Origin: Closterium sp. Naga37s-1
Lineage: Eukaryota > Streptophyta > Zygnematophyceae > Desmidiales > Closteriaceae
Direction: 5' to 3'
Assembly (NCBI GenBank): GCA_947471745.1
Contig: CANJKZ010000820.1
Location: forward strand, 1,211,001 to 1,275,000
Length of the DNA stretch: 64,000 nt
Shown: in pieces, positions 47,249 to 58,594 of the stretch
Numbering within the stretch: the stretch's first letter is position 1
How the letters are laid out: every line of letters starts with the position of its first letter
Position numbers and translations under genes: made by a program
Notes under the pieces: model-generated
The model's input: the letters and a program-made list of their open reading frames with translations, nothing else
Databases searched by the model: none
Told to the model about the DNA's origin: nothing

Positions 47249-50200
47249 AGGCAGGGAAACGCCAGCAGTCAGTAGAAGTTGGGCCAACTACTGACGAGAC
47301 TGCCTGCTCGCCCAACCACACCGACCCTCACCGAGTCACAGTACCGATTCACGCCATCGATCGGGCTCGGATGAATAAGGAGGGTACAGCGACGGATTGC
47401 CCAGTACTGATCCACGGGAAAATACAGGGAGCAGCAGTGAAGATTTTTATTGACGGAGGAGCGAGCCACAGCTTAGTTAATACCGCAACCGCACGAAAAC
47501 TGCAACTGACACTTAGCCGTTGCTTACCGGAGATAGACGCACGCTTAGTCGACGGCACGCCGCTGGCCATACGGGAAAAGGTGGAGAGAGTCAAAGTCCG
47601 CTGCGGGGGAAATTTTGGGTTTACACAGGAAATGCTCGCGACAACACTGGATGGGCACGACATTTTACTGGGGCGCGATTGGCTGCGACGGTATAACCCA
47701 CGAATTGACTGGACGACGGGTAGCTGCACCGTGCGAAGTGGTGGTAACTGGGTCCAACTACCTCGCTGGCAGTCGCCCGAGTCTTCAACGGTGCACGTCA
47801 ACGCCATCACAATGAAACGGGCTGTCGCTGCTGGAGCTGACGTGTACGCAGTAGATATCGCAGTAGTAGAGGAAGCAGAGCAGCCGAGCGATTTCAAGAA
47901 ACTGCTGGAAGCTGTACCGCCCGAATTACAGGAACTGTTGAAACAGTACCCCGGGATTTTTCCCGACGACTTACCGGAAGGGTTGCCACCTCAGCGAGCA
48001 CATGACCACCGAATCGAATTAGAACCAGGGGCACAGCCAACCGTACAGCGCCAGTTCAGACTGACACAGCCCGAGCTCGACGAACTAAGGAAGCAGTTAG
48101 ATTACCTGTTAGAGAAAAAGTTCATCCGGCCAAGCTCGTCACCATTCGCCGCACCGATACTGTTCACGCCGAAAAAAGACGGGGGCTTTCGCATGTGTAT
48201 CGACTACAGAGCACTGAACAGGGTAACAGTCAAGTCGCGATACCCCATTCCCCGCGCCGACGAACTGATCGACCAACTGCGAACAGCACGAGTGTTTTCG
48301 AAAATAGACTTACGGGGGGGTTACCATCAGATTCGGGTCGAACCATCGGACTGCGCCAAGACAGCATTTAGGACTAGGTACGGGTCGTTCGAATACACTG
48401 TGATGCCCTTCGGGCTAACCAACGCACCGGCGACTTTTCAGATGACCATGAACGAGGCATTTAGGCCGCTCTTAGATAAATGCGTCATAGTTTACCTCGA
48501 TGACATCCTAGTTTACAGTCGGGACAAGCAGCAGCACTTAGCGGATCTGGAAGCGGTTTTTAAGGTTTTAGACGAACATCGCCTACTGACCAAGGGTTCC
48601 AAGTGCGAGTTCTTTCAGGATAGGTTAGAATTTCTGGGGCACGTTATTTCGGAGGCTGGAGTTGAAATCGACCCAAAGAAGCTGGATACGGTAAAAGCGT
48701 GGCGTCCCCCGACAAACATCACGGAGCTGCAGAGTTTTTTAGGGTTCGTTAATTATGTGCGTCGGTTCGTCCCCGACATGGCACAGTTGACTGCCCCGCT
48801 GACTGATTTACTGCGAAAAGGGGTCGTTTTTACGTGGGGGGAGAAAGAGCATGCTGCCTTCTCTGCCCTAAAAAATGTTCTCTGTTCACCGCCCGTCCTG
48901 CGCATCGCCGACCCACACCGCCCCTTCGAGGTTGTTACAGACGCGAGCGACATCGCCATTGGAGCCGTACTGCTACAGGACTTCGGCAACGGCCTACAGC
49001 CCATCGCATACGAGTCACGAAAACTGCATCCGCCCGAGCGAAATTACCCGATACACGACCGCGAAATGCTCGCGATCGTGCATGCGTTCAAAGTGTGGCG
49101 CTGCTACTTGACCGGCGCAGATGTGACAGTACGGACAGACCACCGATCACTACAGTACCTCCGCGCACAGCCCCACCTCAACCCACGACAGATTCGTTGG
49201 CTCGATTTCCTCGAGTCAAACTTCCACTACACAGTCACCTATAAAAAAGGAGCCTCGAACATCGCCGACGCACCGACCCGCCCCACTGCCCAAATCCACG
49301 CGATACTACTCGCCCAGACCAGCCCGCTACTGACAGGACTATTTACCCACGGATATCAAACAGACCCATTCTTCACAGGAGGAAATTCGCAGCAGTTCGC
49401 AGCAGCCAAGGGAGTCTATTACGTAAAAGCCGGGACCGACCGCATCTGGGTACCAGGGTACACACTACTACGGGAATTACAATTACAGGAGGCATACGAC
49501 GGGGTTACCTCGGGACATTTCGGGGTAGAAAAAACACGGCAGCAGCTGCAGCGGTATTATTACTGGCCCGAAATGTTGACCGACGTGCAGCGACACGTGG
49601 CATCGTGTCCCACTTGCCAGGTCATGAAGTCATCACGGAAGCGGCCGGCGGGACAGTTGCAGCCGATCCCACCCCCAGAGCGTGCTTGGCAGCAGGTGAC
49701 GATGGACTTCGTCACGGGGTTACCGGCCGGGACGAGTGGGAATGACGCGATCCTGGTCGTCGTCGATCGACTGACGAAAATGGTGAGAAGATTTGAACAA
49801 GAATGAATGAACTATGAAATGAAGTGAGTACAAATATGAAACCCTAATTGGTTGTACCCCCTATCGAATACCCCACTATAGCCTACACAACAGCATAAGT
49901 TATAATGTTCTGACACACCCCCATAGGCAAAGTGGGGGAGAACAAGGGGTCACAAGACCAGTCAAGCAAAGTAAAGCAAAGCAAGCTCAGGGTGGATCAC
50001 AAAGTCACCACACAGTCCGAGCACAGGGTCAAGGCCACACGGCCAGTTCACATGCAAGAGTACACACATATATATATAAAGCTAGACAAGCAAGAGCAGG
50101 TATATATATATGTGAGAGTACAGGCAAGGTCAAGAGGAGAGCAAGTGAGGCAAGACGGGCACAAGACCCAGCTGAGTGCAGAAGCGCTGATGATCACAAG

Positions 50201-53200
50201 GCGGAAGTGCCTTGGTGAAGACATCAGCAGTGTTGGCCTCAGAGGCCACGTACGCAAGCCGCAACTGACCACGTTGCTGTAGCTCACGAGCAAGGAAGTA
50301 GCGGAGAGCAATGTGCTTTGTTCTGTGCTCCAGTCGCTGCTCTCGACACAAGGCCAGCATGGCCTTGTTGTCTACGTACAGGACTGGAGGAGAACGAGGC
50401 GGCTCTCCAAGGTCGGTCAGCAGGTAGGTGAGCCAGCGAAGCTCCTGTGCAGCCATGGCCCCGGCGTAGATCTCAGCCTCACAACTCGAGCCAAGAACAG
50501 AAGACGAGCGAGTAGCCCGCCACGAAACAGAGCCGGAACCAAGGCTGAAGGTGTAAACCTGTGACGACCGCTGCGTAGCCTGGTCGTCAGCCCAAGAAGC
50601 GTCCGCGTGCCCAGTGAGGACCACTGGACTCCGCCCTCCAAGCACTAGCCCCATGCCCGACGTACTGCACAAGTAGCGCAACACCCTCTTCGCTGCAGCC
50701 ATGTGCTCTGGTCTGTGTCTCCCAGGAGCAACATAGCGTGCAAGAATGCTAAGAGGGTATGCAAGGTCAGGTCGTGTGCAGGTCATCAGGTACATGAGGC
50801 AGCCAACAAGCTCTGGGTACGGGCCACTCGACTCTACGGACTCATCCGAAGGCAGAGCTGAGAGCGAGTGGCGAGTAGACAGAGGAGTGGCCTGAGGCGA
50901 GGAGTACGTGAAGCCGAAGCGCTGAAGGACCTGCTGCACCATGTGTGACTGAGTCAGGGTAATGGTGCGGCGTGCTCTGTCCCGGGTGATCTGCAAGCCA
51001 AGGTAGCTGCGCAGTTCACCCAGGTCTGTGCACATGTGTCTCTTCTGCAGCTCGGACTTCACGTAGGCGAGTCCAGCAGTGTCAGCTGTGGCAAAGACCA
51101 AGTCGTCGACGTACACGAGGATGTAGAACGGCGGCAGAGAGGTGTCGGTGCGTAGAAACAGCGACGGGTCGGCAGTAGAAGGAGCAAACCCAAGAGCCGC
51201 AAGTGTAGTCCTCAGTGTGTCGTGCCACTCACGTGGCGCCTGGCGGAGACCGTAGACTGGACGCCGGAGACTCCACTGGGTACCAGAAGGGAAAGACCCA
51301 GTGAAGCCAGGTGGGCGACGCAGCCAGATCTCCTCGTGCAGGCTGCCCTGCAAGAAAGCTGTGCTGAAGTCAAGAGAGTGCAGCTCGTAGTCACGGTGAG
51401 CAGCAACGTGCAGCAGTACCCGAAGAGTGGTCATCTTCGGGGTGGGGGAGAAGGTCTGAAAGTAGTCAACTCCCTGCCGCTGACTGAAGCCACGAGCCAC
51501 GTAACGCGCCTTGAAGACAGGCGGAGAACCCGGCGGCCGCTTCACCCTGAAGATCCACATGCCACTGACGATGTTCGCCCCAGGAGGGGGGACAGCGTCA
51601 ACGTAGGTGCCTGTGGACTTCCAGGAAGCCATCTCTGCATCCATAGCTGCCTGCCACTGAGAGGAGTAGGGACCCTCTATCGCCTCCGCGTAAGAGCGCG
51701 GAGTCGGGATGTCAAGTGCATCCGGGTCTCCCTCAGGGGTAAGCAGTACGGACACGAGATGAGGTGAGGCAGCTGCCAGACACTGGAACTCCTCCTGCCT
51801 GTCCTCAAGGACGTCCGTGCCAAGGGCACACTCACCCCCGACGGACGGAGGACAGACAGACTCAGACTCAGCGACAAGACTAGCAGCGTAGTCCAAGCGA
51901 CAGCGAGCAGCAAAGTCGACGAGCTCAGTAACGAGAGCAGACGCAGCAGTAGACTCGAAAGAAGGGTCAGTGACAACAGTAGCAAGGAGACGCGTGACAG
52001 TAGGACTGGCAGCACGAAGAGAGTCCGACTCCGGGTCGGCAAGAGCAGGAAGAGAGGACTCAGGAGGAGAAGGCAAAGGGGCACGCAGAGGAGCAGTGGA
52101 CGGACGCAGAGACATCCGGTGCGTGCCAGGGACAGGAGGAGGACGCTGACGCGAACCGCGACCACTAGTGCGAGCAGCACGGACAGGCGACGCAGGGCGA
52201 GACGCAGGCTCACGACGCTCAGCCAGACCTCCAGTAGGACCAGTGTAGGGAGAAGGAGCAGGCAAAGGGGAGGTAGGCTGTAACTGTAGCTGGGACGAGA
52301 CAGGCTCTGGACACTCTAAGGGAGGAGGAGGACCAGTAGAAGGTGGAAGACCAAGAACCTGCTGCAGGAGTGGAACGAAGTACGGTCGAGGCCGCGCGGC
52401 GACGCTAGAAGCAGCAGGGACAGCACCAGAACCCTCAGCAGGAGCACCCGCTCCAGCAGCACCACCAGTAGCTCCAGAACCTCCAGCAGCACCAGGAGCC
52501 CCCCCAGTAGGACTGCCAGCGGTAGTCTCAGCGCCAGCACCCTCAGCAGCACCGGCTCCAGTGCACCCAGGACGAGCACCTCCGGGACCCGCGACCGCAG
52601 CACCCTCAGCAGCCGAAGGACCTCCAGCACCAGCAGCACGCCTCCAGCGCCGGGCAAACCACTCACGCAGCTCCTGTGGAGAAAGTGGCTCCCGGCGAGA
52701 CGAAGCACTCGGAGAACCTCCAGGCGGAGCACCTCCAGGCTCAGCACCCCCAGGCGTAGCACCCCTAGGCTCAGCACCCCCAGACGTAGCACCCCTAGGC
52801 TCAGCACCCCCAGGCTCAGCACCCCTAGGCTCAGCACCCCCAGGCTCAGCAGCCCCAGGCTCAGCACCCCTAGGCTCAGCACCCCCAGGCTCAGCACCCC
52901 TAGGCTCAGTACCCCCAGACGTAGCACCCCCAGGCCCAGCACCCCTAGGCTCCGCACCCCCAGGTACAGCACCCCCAGCCTCAGCACCCTCAGCAGCACC
53001 AGAGTCACCAGTGACCTCGACAGGCTCGACTGCGTCTACCTGGGACACACCTGAAGGGGCAGGACCCTGAGGGGGGAGGGGGTCTACCTGGGGGGGACCT
53101 GGTACCAGGAAGAGTGGGGGTGGGGGGAGGGACGGAGTGCGGTAGGGGAAGAGGCGGTAGTAGGGGACCGACTCGTCAAACGTGACGTCCTGGGAGGACA

Positions 53201-56200
53201 GAACACGGCGAGAGGTGGGGTGGTAAAACTGCCACCCAGGCGCGTCAGGGGGGAACCCCAGGAAGACGCAAGGAGCAGCACGAGGGGATAGTTTGTCCGC
53301 AGACAGGTCGCGGACAAACGCCCGAGATCCCCAGACCCGGAACGCCGACGCATCGCCAACCTTCCCCGTCCACAGCAAGGCTGGGGAGGTCTCCGGCCTG
53401 GAGACCCTGGGGTGGAGGTTGATCTGATGCGCCGCGTACCTCACTGCAAACGGCCACAGAAAATGGGGGGCAGCCGCATGCATCATAGACGTACGAGCGA
53501 CGTCCATGACCATGCCAATGCGGCGCTCAGCAATCCCATTTTGCTGCGGTGAGTCCGGAAGCGTGAAGGTCTGACGGATGCCCCGTGCACGACAGTAGGC
53601 ACGCAGAAGGCCAGAGGAGAACTCTCCGCCTCTGTCCGAGTGCAGACGCAGAACAGGAAAGTCCGAGCCGAAGCTCTGCCTGAGCTGGAGACGAGCTGCG
53701 CGGATCCAGTCGATCAGCACCTCAGTGACATCACCCTTGCTGCGCAAGGGGAAGACTGTGGTGTAACGCGAGTAGTCGTCAACAACGAGCAGGAAGTAGC
53801 GCTCGTGACCCTGTCCACGGACGCGGGCTGGGCCCCACACGTCCATGTGAAGTGTCTGCAACGGGGCCTCTGTCGGAGGAAACTGGGAGGAGTGAGGGGC
53901 AGCACGCAGGCGCCCCTCGACACAGGGGACACAGGCAGGGCCAGGGTCCTGAGGAAGGGGAGGGAGGGACCGGGGGAGACCGGACACAAGAAGACGGGAG
54001 GCCATACCTCTGAGCCGAAGCAGAGAGGGGTGGCCAAGGCGGTGGTGCCAGAGGAGAGTCTCGTGAGACAGGAGACGACACGAACAGGGGGCAGACTCAG
54101 GACCAGACCTGGACGCCGCAGCAAACACCTGACCCGACGTAACTACCCTACCAGACTCAGCAACTGGAGGAGACGCAGTGGTCAGAGTGTACAGGCTCGA
54201 CCCCGGCTGACGGGTGAACGTAGCCAGGTGTCGGCCTGTGCCAGCCTCTGTACAGTGGGTCACTCTCTGACGTGCAGGAGTGAACTGGTGGACCCCCGCA
54301 TCCTGTAGGTCAGCACCACTCACCAGGTTCGTAGAGAACGAGGGGAGGTAGAGACCAGACAGGGTGCCAGAGGGAGCCGCCGGACACGGGAGGACTGTGG
54401 AGAAGTGAGACAGGACAGGACCCCCAGAGGGGTCAGCCAGAGACACTGCAACCGGTCGACTCAGCGGTGTGAGTGTGGTGCGGTCCCGAAAGAAGGAGCG
54501 AGACGCCCCAGAGTCAAGGGTGAAGGTGAGGGAGGCCGAAGCCGACGCAGTACCTGAGAGCGCAGACTCACCAGTACCTGAGGACGCAGACACACGAGCA
54601 CCTAGAGCAGCAGCGTCGCAAGCACCTAGGGCAGCAGCCTCACCAGGACCTAGAGCAGCAGTCTCAATGCCCGGATCGGGCGGGAAACACCGGTAACAGT
54701 CACCCTCATCACTAATAGACACAGCATACATGGCAGAGAGAATAGCATCAAAGTCAAGATCATAGATGGCAACACCCGCCCTAGACAGCTCGCCCCAGCG
54801 AGGGATCTCGGAGGCCTCCGGGAACTGGTGACGCCACGCGTCCGTCAGGCGGCCAAAGCAGCGCTGGGTGGGGTGGGCACCCCCACACTGCTCACCCGCA
54901 CGGTCGCCAGTGCGCAAAACGTAGGAGCACGGACCAAAACCCCCACCCCGCTGACGCGCAGTGTACCACTCACGAAGCTGCTGAGGGGACAGGGTGTCAC
55001 GACCACGCTGCTGCTGCTGGCGCGAGCCACCACCGGAGCCACTCCTCTGCGAAGACCCGCGACCAGCACCACCGCCACCCCCGCCGCCTCCGACGCCTCC
55101 GCCGCCTCCGCTACTGCCGCCGCCTCCGCCTCCGCTGCCGCCTCCACCTCCGCCACCTCCGCCACCTCCGCTCCCACCGCCACCGCCGCCGCCACCTCCA
55201 CCTCCACTGCCGCCACCGACCCCTCCACCCCCACCTCCACTCCCACCGCCACCCCCACTCCCCCAACTGCCGCCACCTCCACCTCCACCGCCCCCGCTCG
55301 CTCCTCCAGCGCCCTTGCCCCCCTTGCCCTTGCCAGAGCGGCGTCTCCCGCTAGGGGCAGACGCCGCACCGACCGACTCAAGAACAAGGAGGTCGGCCGC
55401 AGCAGCAGAGGCAACAGAGGGCAGAAGGGGGGAGGGGGAACACCCCTCAAAGATGGGGGTGCGCGGGTCACCACGAGAGGCCCCTACAGCGACTATGCTC
55501 TTCTCGGCCGCTAGGAGGGACTTCTCGAGGAGGTCAACAGTGAGAGTGGTGGGACAGACAGAGAGAAAGTGGTCCCTGACTACGCGAAGGGAGTCAGGAA
55601 GGCGAGTGACTATGTAGTAAAGAGTGATGTACATGGGGGGGGGTTCCTGGCGCAGAAGTCAGGAGGGAGTGCAGCGCGGTAGCGAGTGTCACTAGTGCGG
55701 AGGTGCGTAATGAGGTCAGTGACTGTGGGAAAGGCAGCAAGATCAGGAAAGAGGTACGGTAGCATGAGACGGCTCAGTGCAGCAGTGGCAGGGGAGGAGT
55801 AGCGCGCAACTACAGCGTCGTACAAGGTCTGAGCACTCTTGTACTGACTAAAGTGCGCACGCTCGGAGGTAGGGAGGTGGCGACGCACAGCAAGACGTGC
55901 AGCAGCGTCGCGCGTGGCCCACTGGGAGCGAACAGTGGCGTCAGCATCAGCAGCAGGGGCAGTGGAGGTGCCAGAGGTGAGGTCAAAGAGAGAGAGGCCG
56001 TCTGCCCTATCGCACTGTAAGAACAGCTGCAGGTCATCTACCCAGACCTCAAAGTCAATGGCCCTACCCTCAGCGTCAAAGGCGAGAACACTAGGGGTAG
56101 CCATGACCCTAGACGACTAGCAGCGCAAACAGTAGGGTGAGGACAGTGCAGTGAAAAGGCGCTGTGCTCACCAGACTGGGCAGGTCGGGCGGCCCTGAAG

Positions 56201-58228
56201 GAGGGCGGCGCGGCGGCTCGGCGGCTCAGCTGCTGGGCGGCCCGGCGGCTCGGTGGCTCCGCTGCTGGGCGGCGCGGCCGCTGGGCGGCTCGGCTGCTGG
56301 GCGGCTCGGCTGCTGGGCAGCTCGGCTGCTGGGCGGCTCGGCGGCTCGGCTGCTGGGCGGCTCGGCTGCTGGGCGGCTCGGCGGCTCGGCTGCTGGGCGG
56401 CTCGGCTGTGCTGCTGCAGGGCGGCACGGCTGGGCAGCAGGTGACGGGGCCGCAGGTAAGGTGGCGGGGCCGCAGGTAAGGTGGCGGGGCCGCAGCAGAG
56501 GGCGGCGGGGCCGCAGGTAAGGGCGGGGCCGCAGGTAAGGTGGCGGGGCCGCAGGTAAGGTGGCGGGGCCGCGAGGAAGGGCGGCGGGGCCGCTAGGTAG
56601 GGCGGCGGGGCCGCGCGATGGGGCGGCGGGGCCGCGAGGAAGGGCGGCGGGGCCGCGCGATGGGGCGGCGGGGCCGCGAGATGGGGCGGCGGGGCCGCGC
56701 GATGGGGCGGCGGGGCCGCTAGGTAGGGCGGCGGGGCCGCTAGGTAGGGCGGCGGGGCCGCGCGATGGGGCGGCGGGGCCGCGATGGGGCGGCGGGGCCG
56801 CTAGGTAGGGCGGCGGGGCCGCGCAATGGGGCGGCGAGGCCGCGAGGTAGGGCGGCGGGGCCGCTAGGAGAGAGGCGGCGGGGCCGCTAGGTAGGGCGGC
56901 GGGGCCGCTAGGAGAGAGGCGGCGGGGCCGCGAAGACGGGCGGCGGGGCCGCGGAGACGGGTGGCGGGGCCGCAGTGCAGTGCCGCTAGGGCGGCTCGAC
57001 GAAGTGAGGGCCCGGAGCGCGACTCGGGCTGAGCGCGCTTCGGGCAGGAAAAAAAAAAACGATGTGGTGGGCCCTAAGCACAGTTCCCAAGGGGGAACCT
57101 GCTCGATACCATGAGAAGATTTGAACAAGAATGAATGAACTATGAAATGAAGTGAGTACAAATATGAAACCCTAATTGGTTGTACCCCCTATCGAATACC
57201 CCACTATAGCCTACACAACAGCATAAGTTATAATGTTCTGACAAATGGCACATTTCGCAGCCTGCAAAAAATCAATCACAGCCGAAGAAACAGCCTGCCT
57301 CTTCATCTCTACCGTCGTTCGACTACACGGGATACCAGCATCAATCATCAGCGACAGAGACACGAAATTCACCAGCAACTTCTGGCGGAACCTGTGGCAG
57401 CAGTTCGGCACGCGACTACAATTTAGTTCATCGTACCACCCCGAAACAGACGGACAGACAGAACGGACAAACCAGACCATGGAACAGCTCATCCGGGCCA
57501 CGTGCGACGACCCAAACACGTGGGAACAGCAACTGCCGCTCATCGAATTCGCATATAACAACGCCCCATCCGCCACGACCCAACAGTCACCATTTTACCT
57601 GAACTACGGACAAGACCCAACAGTACCCATGACCCCGAACCCCGACAACCCGGTTCCACGCGCGCAACAGTTCGCCGAAATTTTGCAAGCAGCACGGACC
57701 AGGGCAGCAGACGCAATTAAAAAAGCTAACATCATCGCTAAACGTAACGCCGACCGCCACCGCAGACCTGTCACTTACCAGCCCGACGACTTAGTTTTGC
57801 TCGACACCCAGAATCTCCGACTGCCCATTACCCCAAAACTCCGCCCCCGATACTGTGGGCCATTTCGCATAAGCCACATGCTCACACCCGTCACCGCCCA
57901 CCTCCTCCTCCCTGCTGACTGGTACGTCAGCCCCTCGTTCCACGTCAGCCTGCTCCGCCCTTACGTCCCGTCCACGAGCCAACTGCCACGCAATCGCCCA
58001 GCCAGCATGACACGACCGCCAACCGAACCAATCATCACCCCCGAAAAAATCCTAAGCCACCGAGTCCGTGACCCTCGAGGAGCCCGAAGGATCGAATTCC
58101 TGATTCGCTGGAAAGACCGTACACCCACCGAAGATAATTGGGTTCCCCTGGATAGAATCGAAAACCACCCCGTCCTCACCGAGTATCTGCGCAGCCGAAA
58201 CTTCAGGGATGTACATGCACTTTCGTAA
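47197..58228 (+). CDS. Gypsy pol polyprotein, split by the copia insertion
   Basis: Left part 47197-49783, right part 57244/57249-58228. Protease motif FIDGGASHS (DGGA instead of the usual DSGA/DTGA); RT with FGLTNAPATFQ and VIVYLDDILVY (48487-48519); RNase H with VVTDASDIAIGAVL and TDHRSLQYL; integrase H2C2 finger (HFGVEKT...CPTCQ), first D in MDFVTGL, then the copia element, then DRDTKF and the E in PETDGQTERTNQT. C-terminal chromodomain: EKILSHRVRD...EFLIRWKDRTPTEDNWVPL. The two parts are in the same frame once the 7.46 kb insert and one AATGG are discounted. No stop is seen in either part, so damage is essentially only the insertion. Confidence 0.92.
49784..49915 (-). repeat. 3' LTR of the nested copia element (left in the window)
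   Basis: 132 bp, identical by eye to 57112-57243. Confidence 0.94.
50130..55634 (-). CDS. Nested copia gag C-terminal part and pol polyprotein
   Basis: 1834-residue open frame. Rest of gag; a long S/G-rich tract (about 55060-55310 on the plus map); an atypical zinc knuckle CSYVLRTGDRAGEQCGGAHPTQRC with 13 residues between the first cysteines; protease LDSGASRSFF; integrase finger (HHRLGHPSLLRL...CVPC) and core (HMDVWGP, HSDRGGEF, SPQQNGIAERRIG); a GAEPRGAEPGGA-type repeat region (about 52730-52990); RT with ILVYVDDLVFA (about 51100-51125); RNase H with DASWADD, SSCEAEIYAGAMA and YVDNKAMLALCREQ. No internal stop. Apart from the gag homopolymer break it looks competent. Confidence 0.93.
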   Translation of the reverse strand: MYITLYYIVTRLPDSLRVVRDHFLSVCPTTLTVDLLEKSLLAAEKSIVAVGASRGDPRTPIFEGCSPSPLLPSVASAAAADLLVLESVGAASAPSGRRRSGKGKGGKGAGGASGGGGGGGGGSWGSGGGGGSGGGGGGVGGGSGGGGGGGGGGGSGGGGGGGGGGGSGGGGGGSSGGGGGVGGGGGGGGAGRGSSQRSGSGGGSRQQQQRGRDTLSPQQLREWYTARQRGGGFGPCSYVLRTGDRAGEQCGGAHPTQRCFGRLTDAWRHQFPEASEIPRWGELSRAGVAIYDLDFDAILSAMYAVSISDEGDCYRCFPPDPGIETAALGPGEAAALGACDAAALGARVSASSGTGESALSGTASASASLTFTLDSGASRSFFRDRTTLTPLSRPVAVSLADPSGGPVLSHFSTVLPCPAAPSGTLSGLYLPSFSTNLVSGADLQDAGVHQFTPARQRVTHCTEAGTGRHLATFTRQPGSSLYTLTTASPPVAESGRVVTSGQVFAAASRSGPESAPCSCRLLSHETLLWHHRLGHPSLLRLRGMASRLLVSGLPRSLPPLPQDPGPACVPCVEGRLRAAPHSSQFPPTEAPLQTLHMDVWGPARVRGQGHERYFLLVVDDYSRYTTVFPLRSKGDVTEVLIDWIRAARLQLRQSFGSDFPVLRLHSDRGGEFSSGLLRAYCRARGIRQTFTLPDSPQQNGIAERRIGMVMDVARTSMMHAAAPHFLWPFAVRYAAHQINLHPRVSRPETSPALLWTGKVGDASAFRVWGSRAFVRDLSADKLSPRAAPCVFLGFPPDAPGWQFYHPTSRRVLSSQDVTFDESVPYYRLFPYRTPSLPPPPLFLVPGPPQVDPLPPQGPAPSGVSQVDAVEPVEVTGDSGAAEGAEAGGAVPGGAEPRGAGPGGATSGGTEPRGAEPGGAEPRGAEPGAAEPGGAEPRGAEPGGAEPRGATSGGAEPRGATPGGAEPGGAPPGGSPSASSRREPLSPQELREWFARRWRRAAGAGGPSAAEGAAVAGPGGARPGCTGAGAAEGAGAETTAGSPTGGAPGAAGGSGATGGAAGAGAPAEGSGAVPAASSVAARPRPYFVPLLQQVLGLPPSTGPPPPLECPEPVSSQLQLQPTSPLPAPSPYTGPTGGLAERREPASRPASPVRAARTSGRGSRQRPPPVPGTHRMSLRPSTAPLRAPLPSPPESSLPALADPESDSLRAASPTVTRLLATVVTDPSFESTAASALVTELVDFAARCRLDYAASLVAESESVCPPSVGGECALGTDVLEDRQEEFQCLAAASPHLVSVLLTPEGDPDALDIPTPRSYAEAIEGPYSSQWQAAMDAEMASWKSTGTYVDAVPPPGANIVSGMWIFRVKRPPGSPPVFKARYVARGFSQRQGVDYFQTFSPTPKMTTLRVLLHVAAHRDYELHSLDFSTAFLQGSLHEEIWLRRPPGFTGSFPSGTQWSLRRPVYGLRQAPREWHDTLRTTLAALGFAPSTADPSLFLRTDTSLPPFYILVYVDDLVFATADTAGLAYVKSELQKRHMCTDLGELRSYLGLQITRDRARRTITLTQSHMVQQVLQRFGFTYSSPQATPLSTRHSLSALPSDESVESSGPYPELVGCLMYLMTCTRPDLAYPLSILARYVAPGRHRPEHMAAAKRVLRYLCSTSGMGLVLGGRSPVVLTGHADASWADDQATQRSSQVYTFSLGSGSVSWRATRSSSVLGSSCEAEIYAGAMAAQELRWLTYLLTDLGEPPRSPPVLYVDNKAMLALCREQRLEHRTKHIALRYFLARELQQRGQLRLAYVASEANTADVFTKALPPCDHQRFCTQLGLVPVLPHLLSS
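55610..56104 (-). CDS. Nested copia gag N-terminal part
   Basis: MATPSVLAFDAEGRAIDF..., 164 residues of a UBN2-like gag core. The frame leaves the main ORF at a run of nine C (minus; plus 55635-55643) within ARNPPP. One more C would continue directly into MYITLYYIVTRLPDSLRVV of the long ORF. Either a single-base loss, a sequencing homopolymer error, or a frameshift site. Confidence 0.85.
   Translation of the reverse strand: MATPSVLAFDAEGRAIDFEVWVDDLQLFLQCDRADGLSLFDLTSGTSTAPAADADATVRSQWATRDAAARLAVRRHLPTSERAHFSQYKSAQTLYDAVVARYSSPATAALSRLMLPYLFPDLAAFPTVTDLITHLRTSDTRYRAALPPDFCARNPPPCTSLFTT
56440..57000. repeat. GGGGCCGC-rich minisatellite in the nested copia leader
   Basis: Units GGGCGGCGGGGCCGCTAGGTA and variants (CGCGATG, CGAGGAA) repeated about 25 times between the 5' LTR and the gag ATG. 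A related GGCGGCTCGGCTGCTGG repeat covers about 56200-56420. Confidence 0.92.
57112..57243 (-). repeat. 5' LTR of the nested copia element (right in the window)
   Basis: 132 bp; the minus-strand primer binding site follows directly at 57111. Confidence 0.94.
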
Positions 58229-58255
58229 GGAGGACCTCCTTAGGGGGGGGGGTAG

Positions 58256-58594
58256 TGTAAGGAAAATCTATTTTTCCTTACTTCGCATCCCTGCTCAACG
58301 CGTACATCACTGTAGCACCACAGTCAGCACCGTTACCACTCGCAATCCTCGCATCGACAATCCGCCCGCCACTGTCGCACGTCGCACCCCGACCTCACGG
58401 CTCGGCGGGTAACCCGCGCTCCGGGCCTCCGCTTCGACACTTTCCCCAACCTACCAGGCCCGTCGCGCGACAACCACAGTCCATTACCGTTACCACTGTA
58501 GTTTCGCTAAATATTCTTCGCTCATGCCTTCGCTCATTGTACTCTTGCTTCGATAGTGCAATTCTCGTTCGTTCACTCAATTGCACCCGTAACA
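58256..58594 (+). repeat. 3' LTR of the gypsy element
   Basis: 339 bp, TG...CA; altered TATA box compared with the 5' LTR. Confidence 0.93.

Larger units (their letters stand above)
49784..57243 (-). mobile_element. Ty1/copia element nested in the gypsy integrase, minus orientation
   Basis: LTRs of 132 bp (49784-49915 and 57112-57243) are identical by eye, starting TGAGAAGATTTG and ending TTCTGACA. The target duplication AATGG is perfect (49779-49783, 57244-57248). The minus-strand primer site beside the right LTR reads TGGTATCGAGCAGG, an initiator-Met-like variant. A G-rich tract (TATGGGGGTG minus) precedes the left LTR. Identical LTRs make it the youngest insertion in the nest. Its leader (56105-57111) is almost entirely a GGGGCCGC minisatellite. 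Confidence 0.96.
45572..58594 (+). mobile_element. Ty3/gypsy chromovirus, interrupted by a nested copia element
   Basis: LTRs 45572-45914 (343 bp) and 58256-58594 (339 bp) begin TGTAAGG and end CCGTAACA. A perfect GAGTC duplication flanks them (45567-45571, 58595-58599). Primer site TGGTATTCAGAGCC (45917-45930) is an initiator-Met-like site with one extra T. A G-rich purine tract precedes the 3' LTR. Order gag, protease, RT, RNase H, integrase, chromodomain defines a chromovirus. LTRs differ at several sites, including a 4 bp indel and loss of the TATATA box in the 3' copy (TATATATT to TAAATATT), so it is older than the nested element. It cannot be mobile while interrupted. Confidence 0.95.

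Noticed and set aside
54828..55617. Plus-strand P/T/A-rich ORFs opposite the nested copia
   Set aside because: Antisense shadow of the glycine-rich tract of the copia polyprotein.
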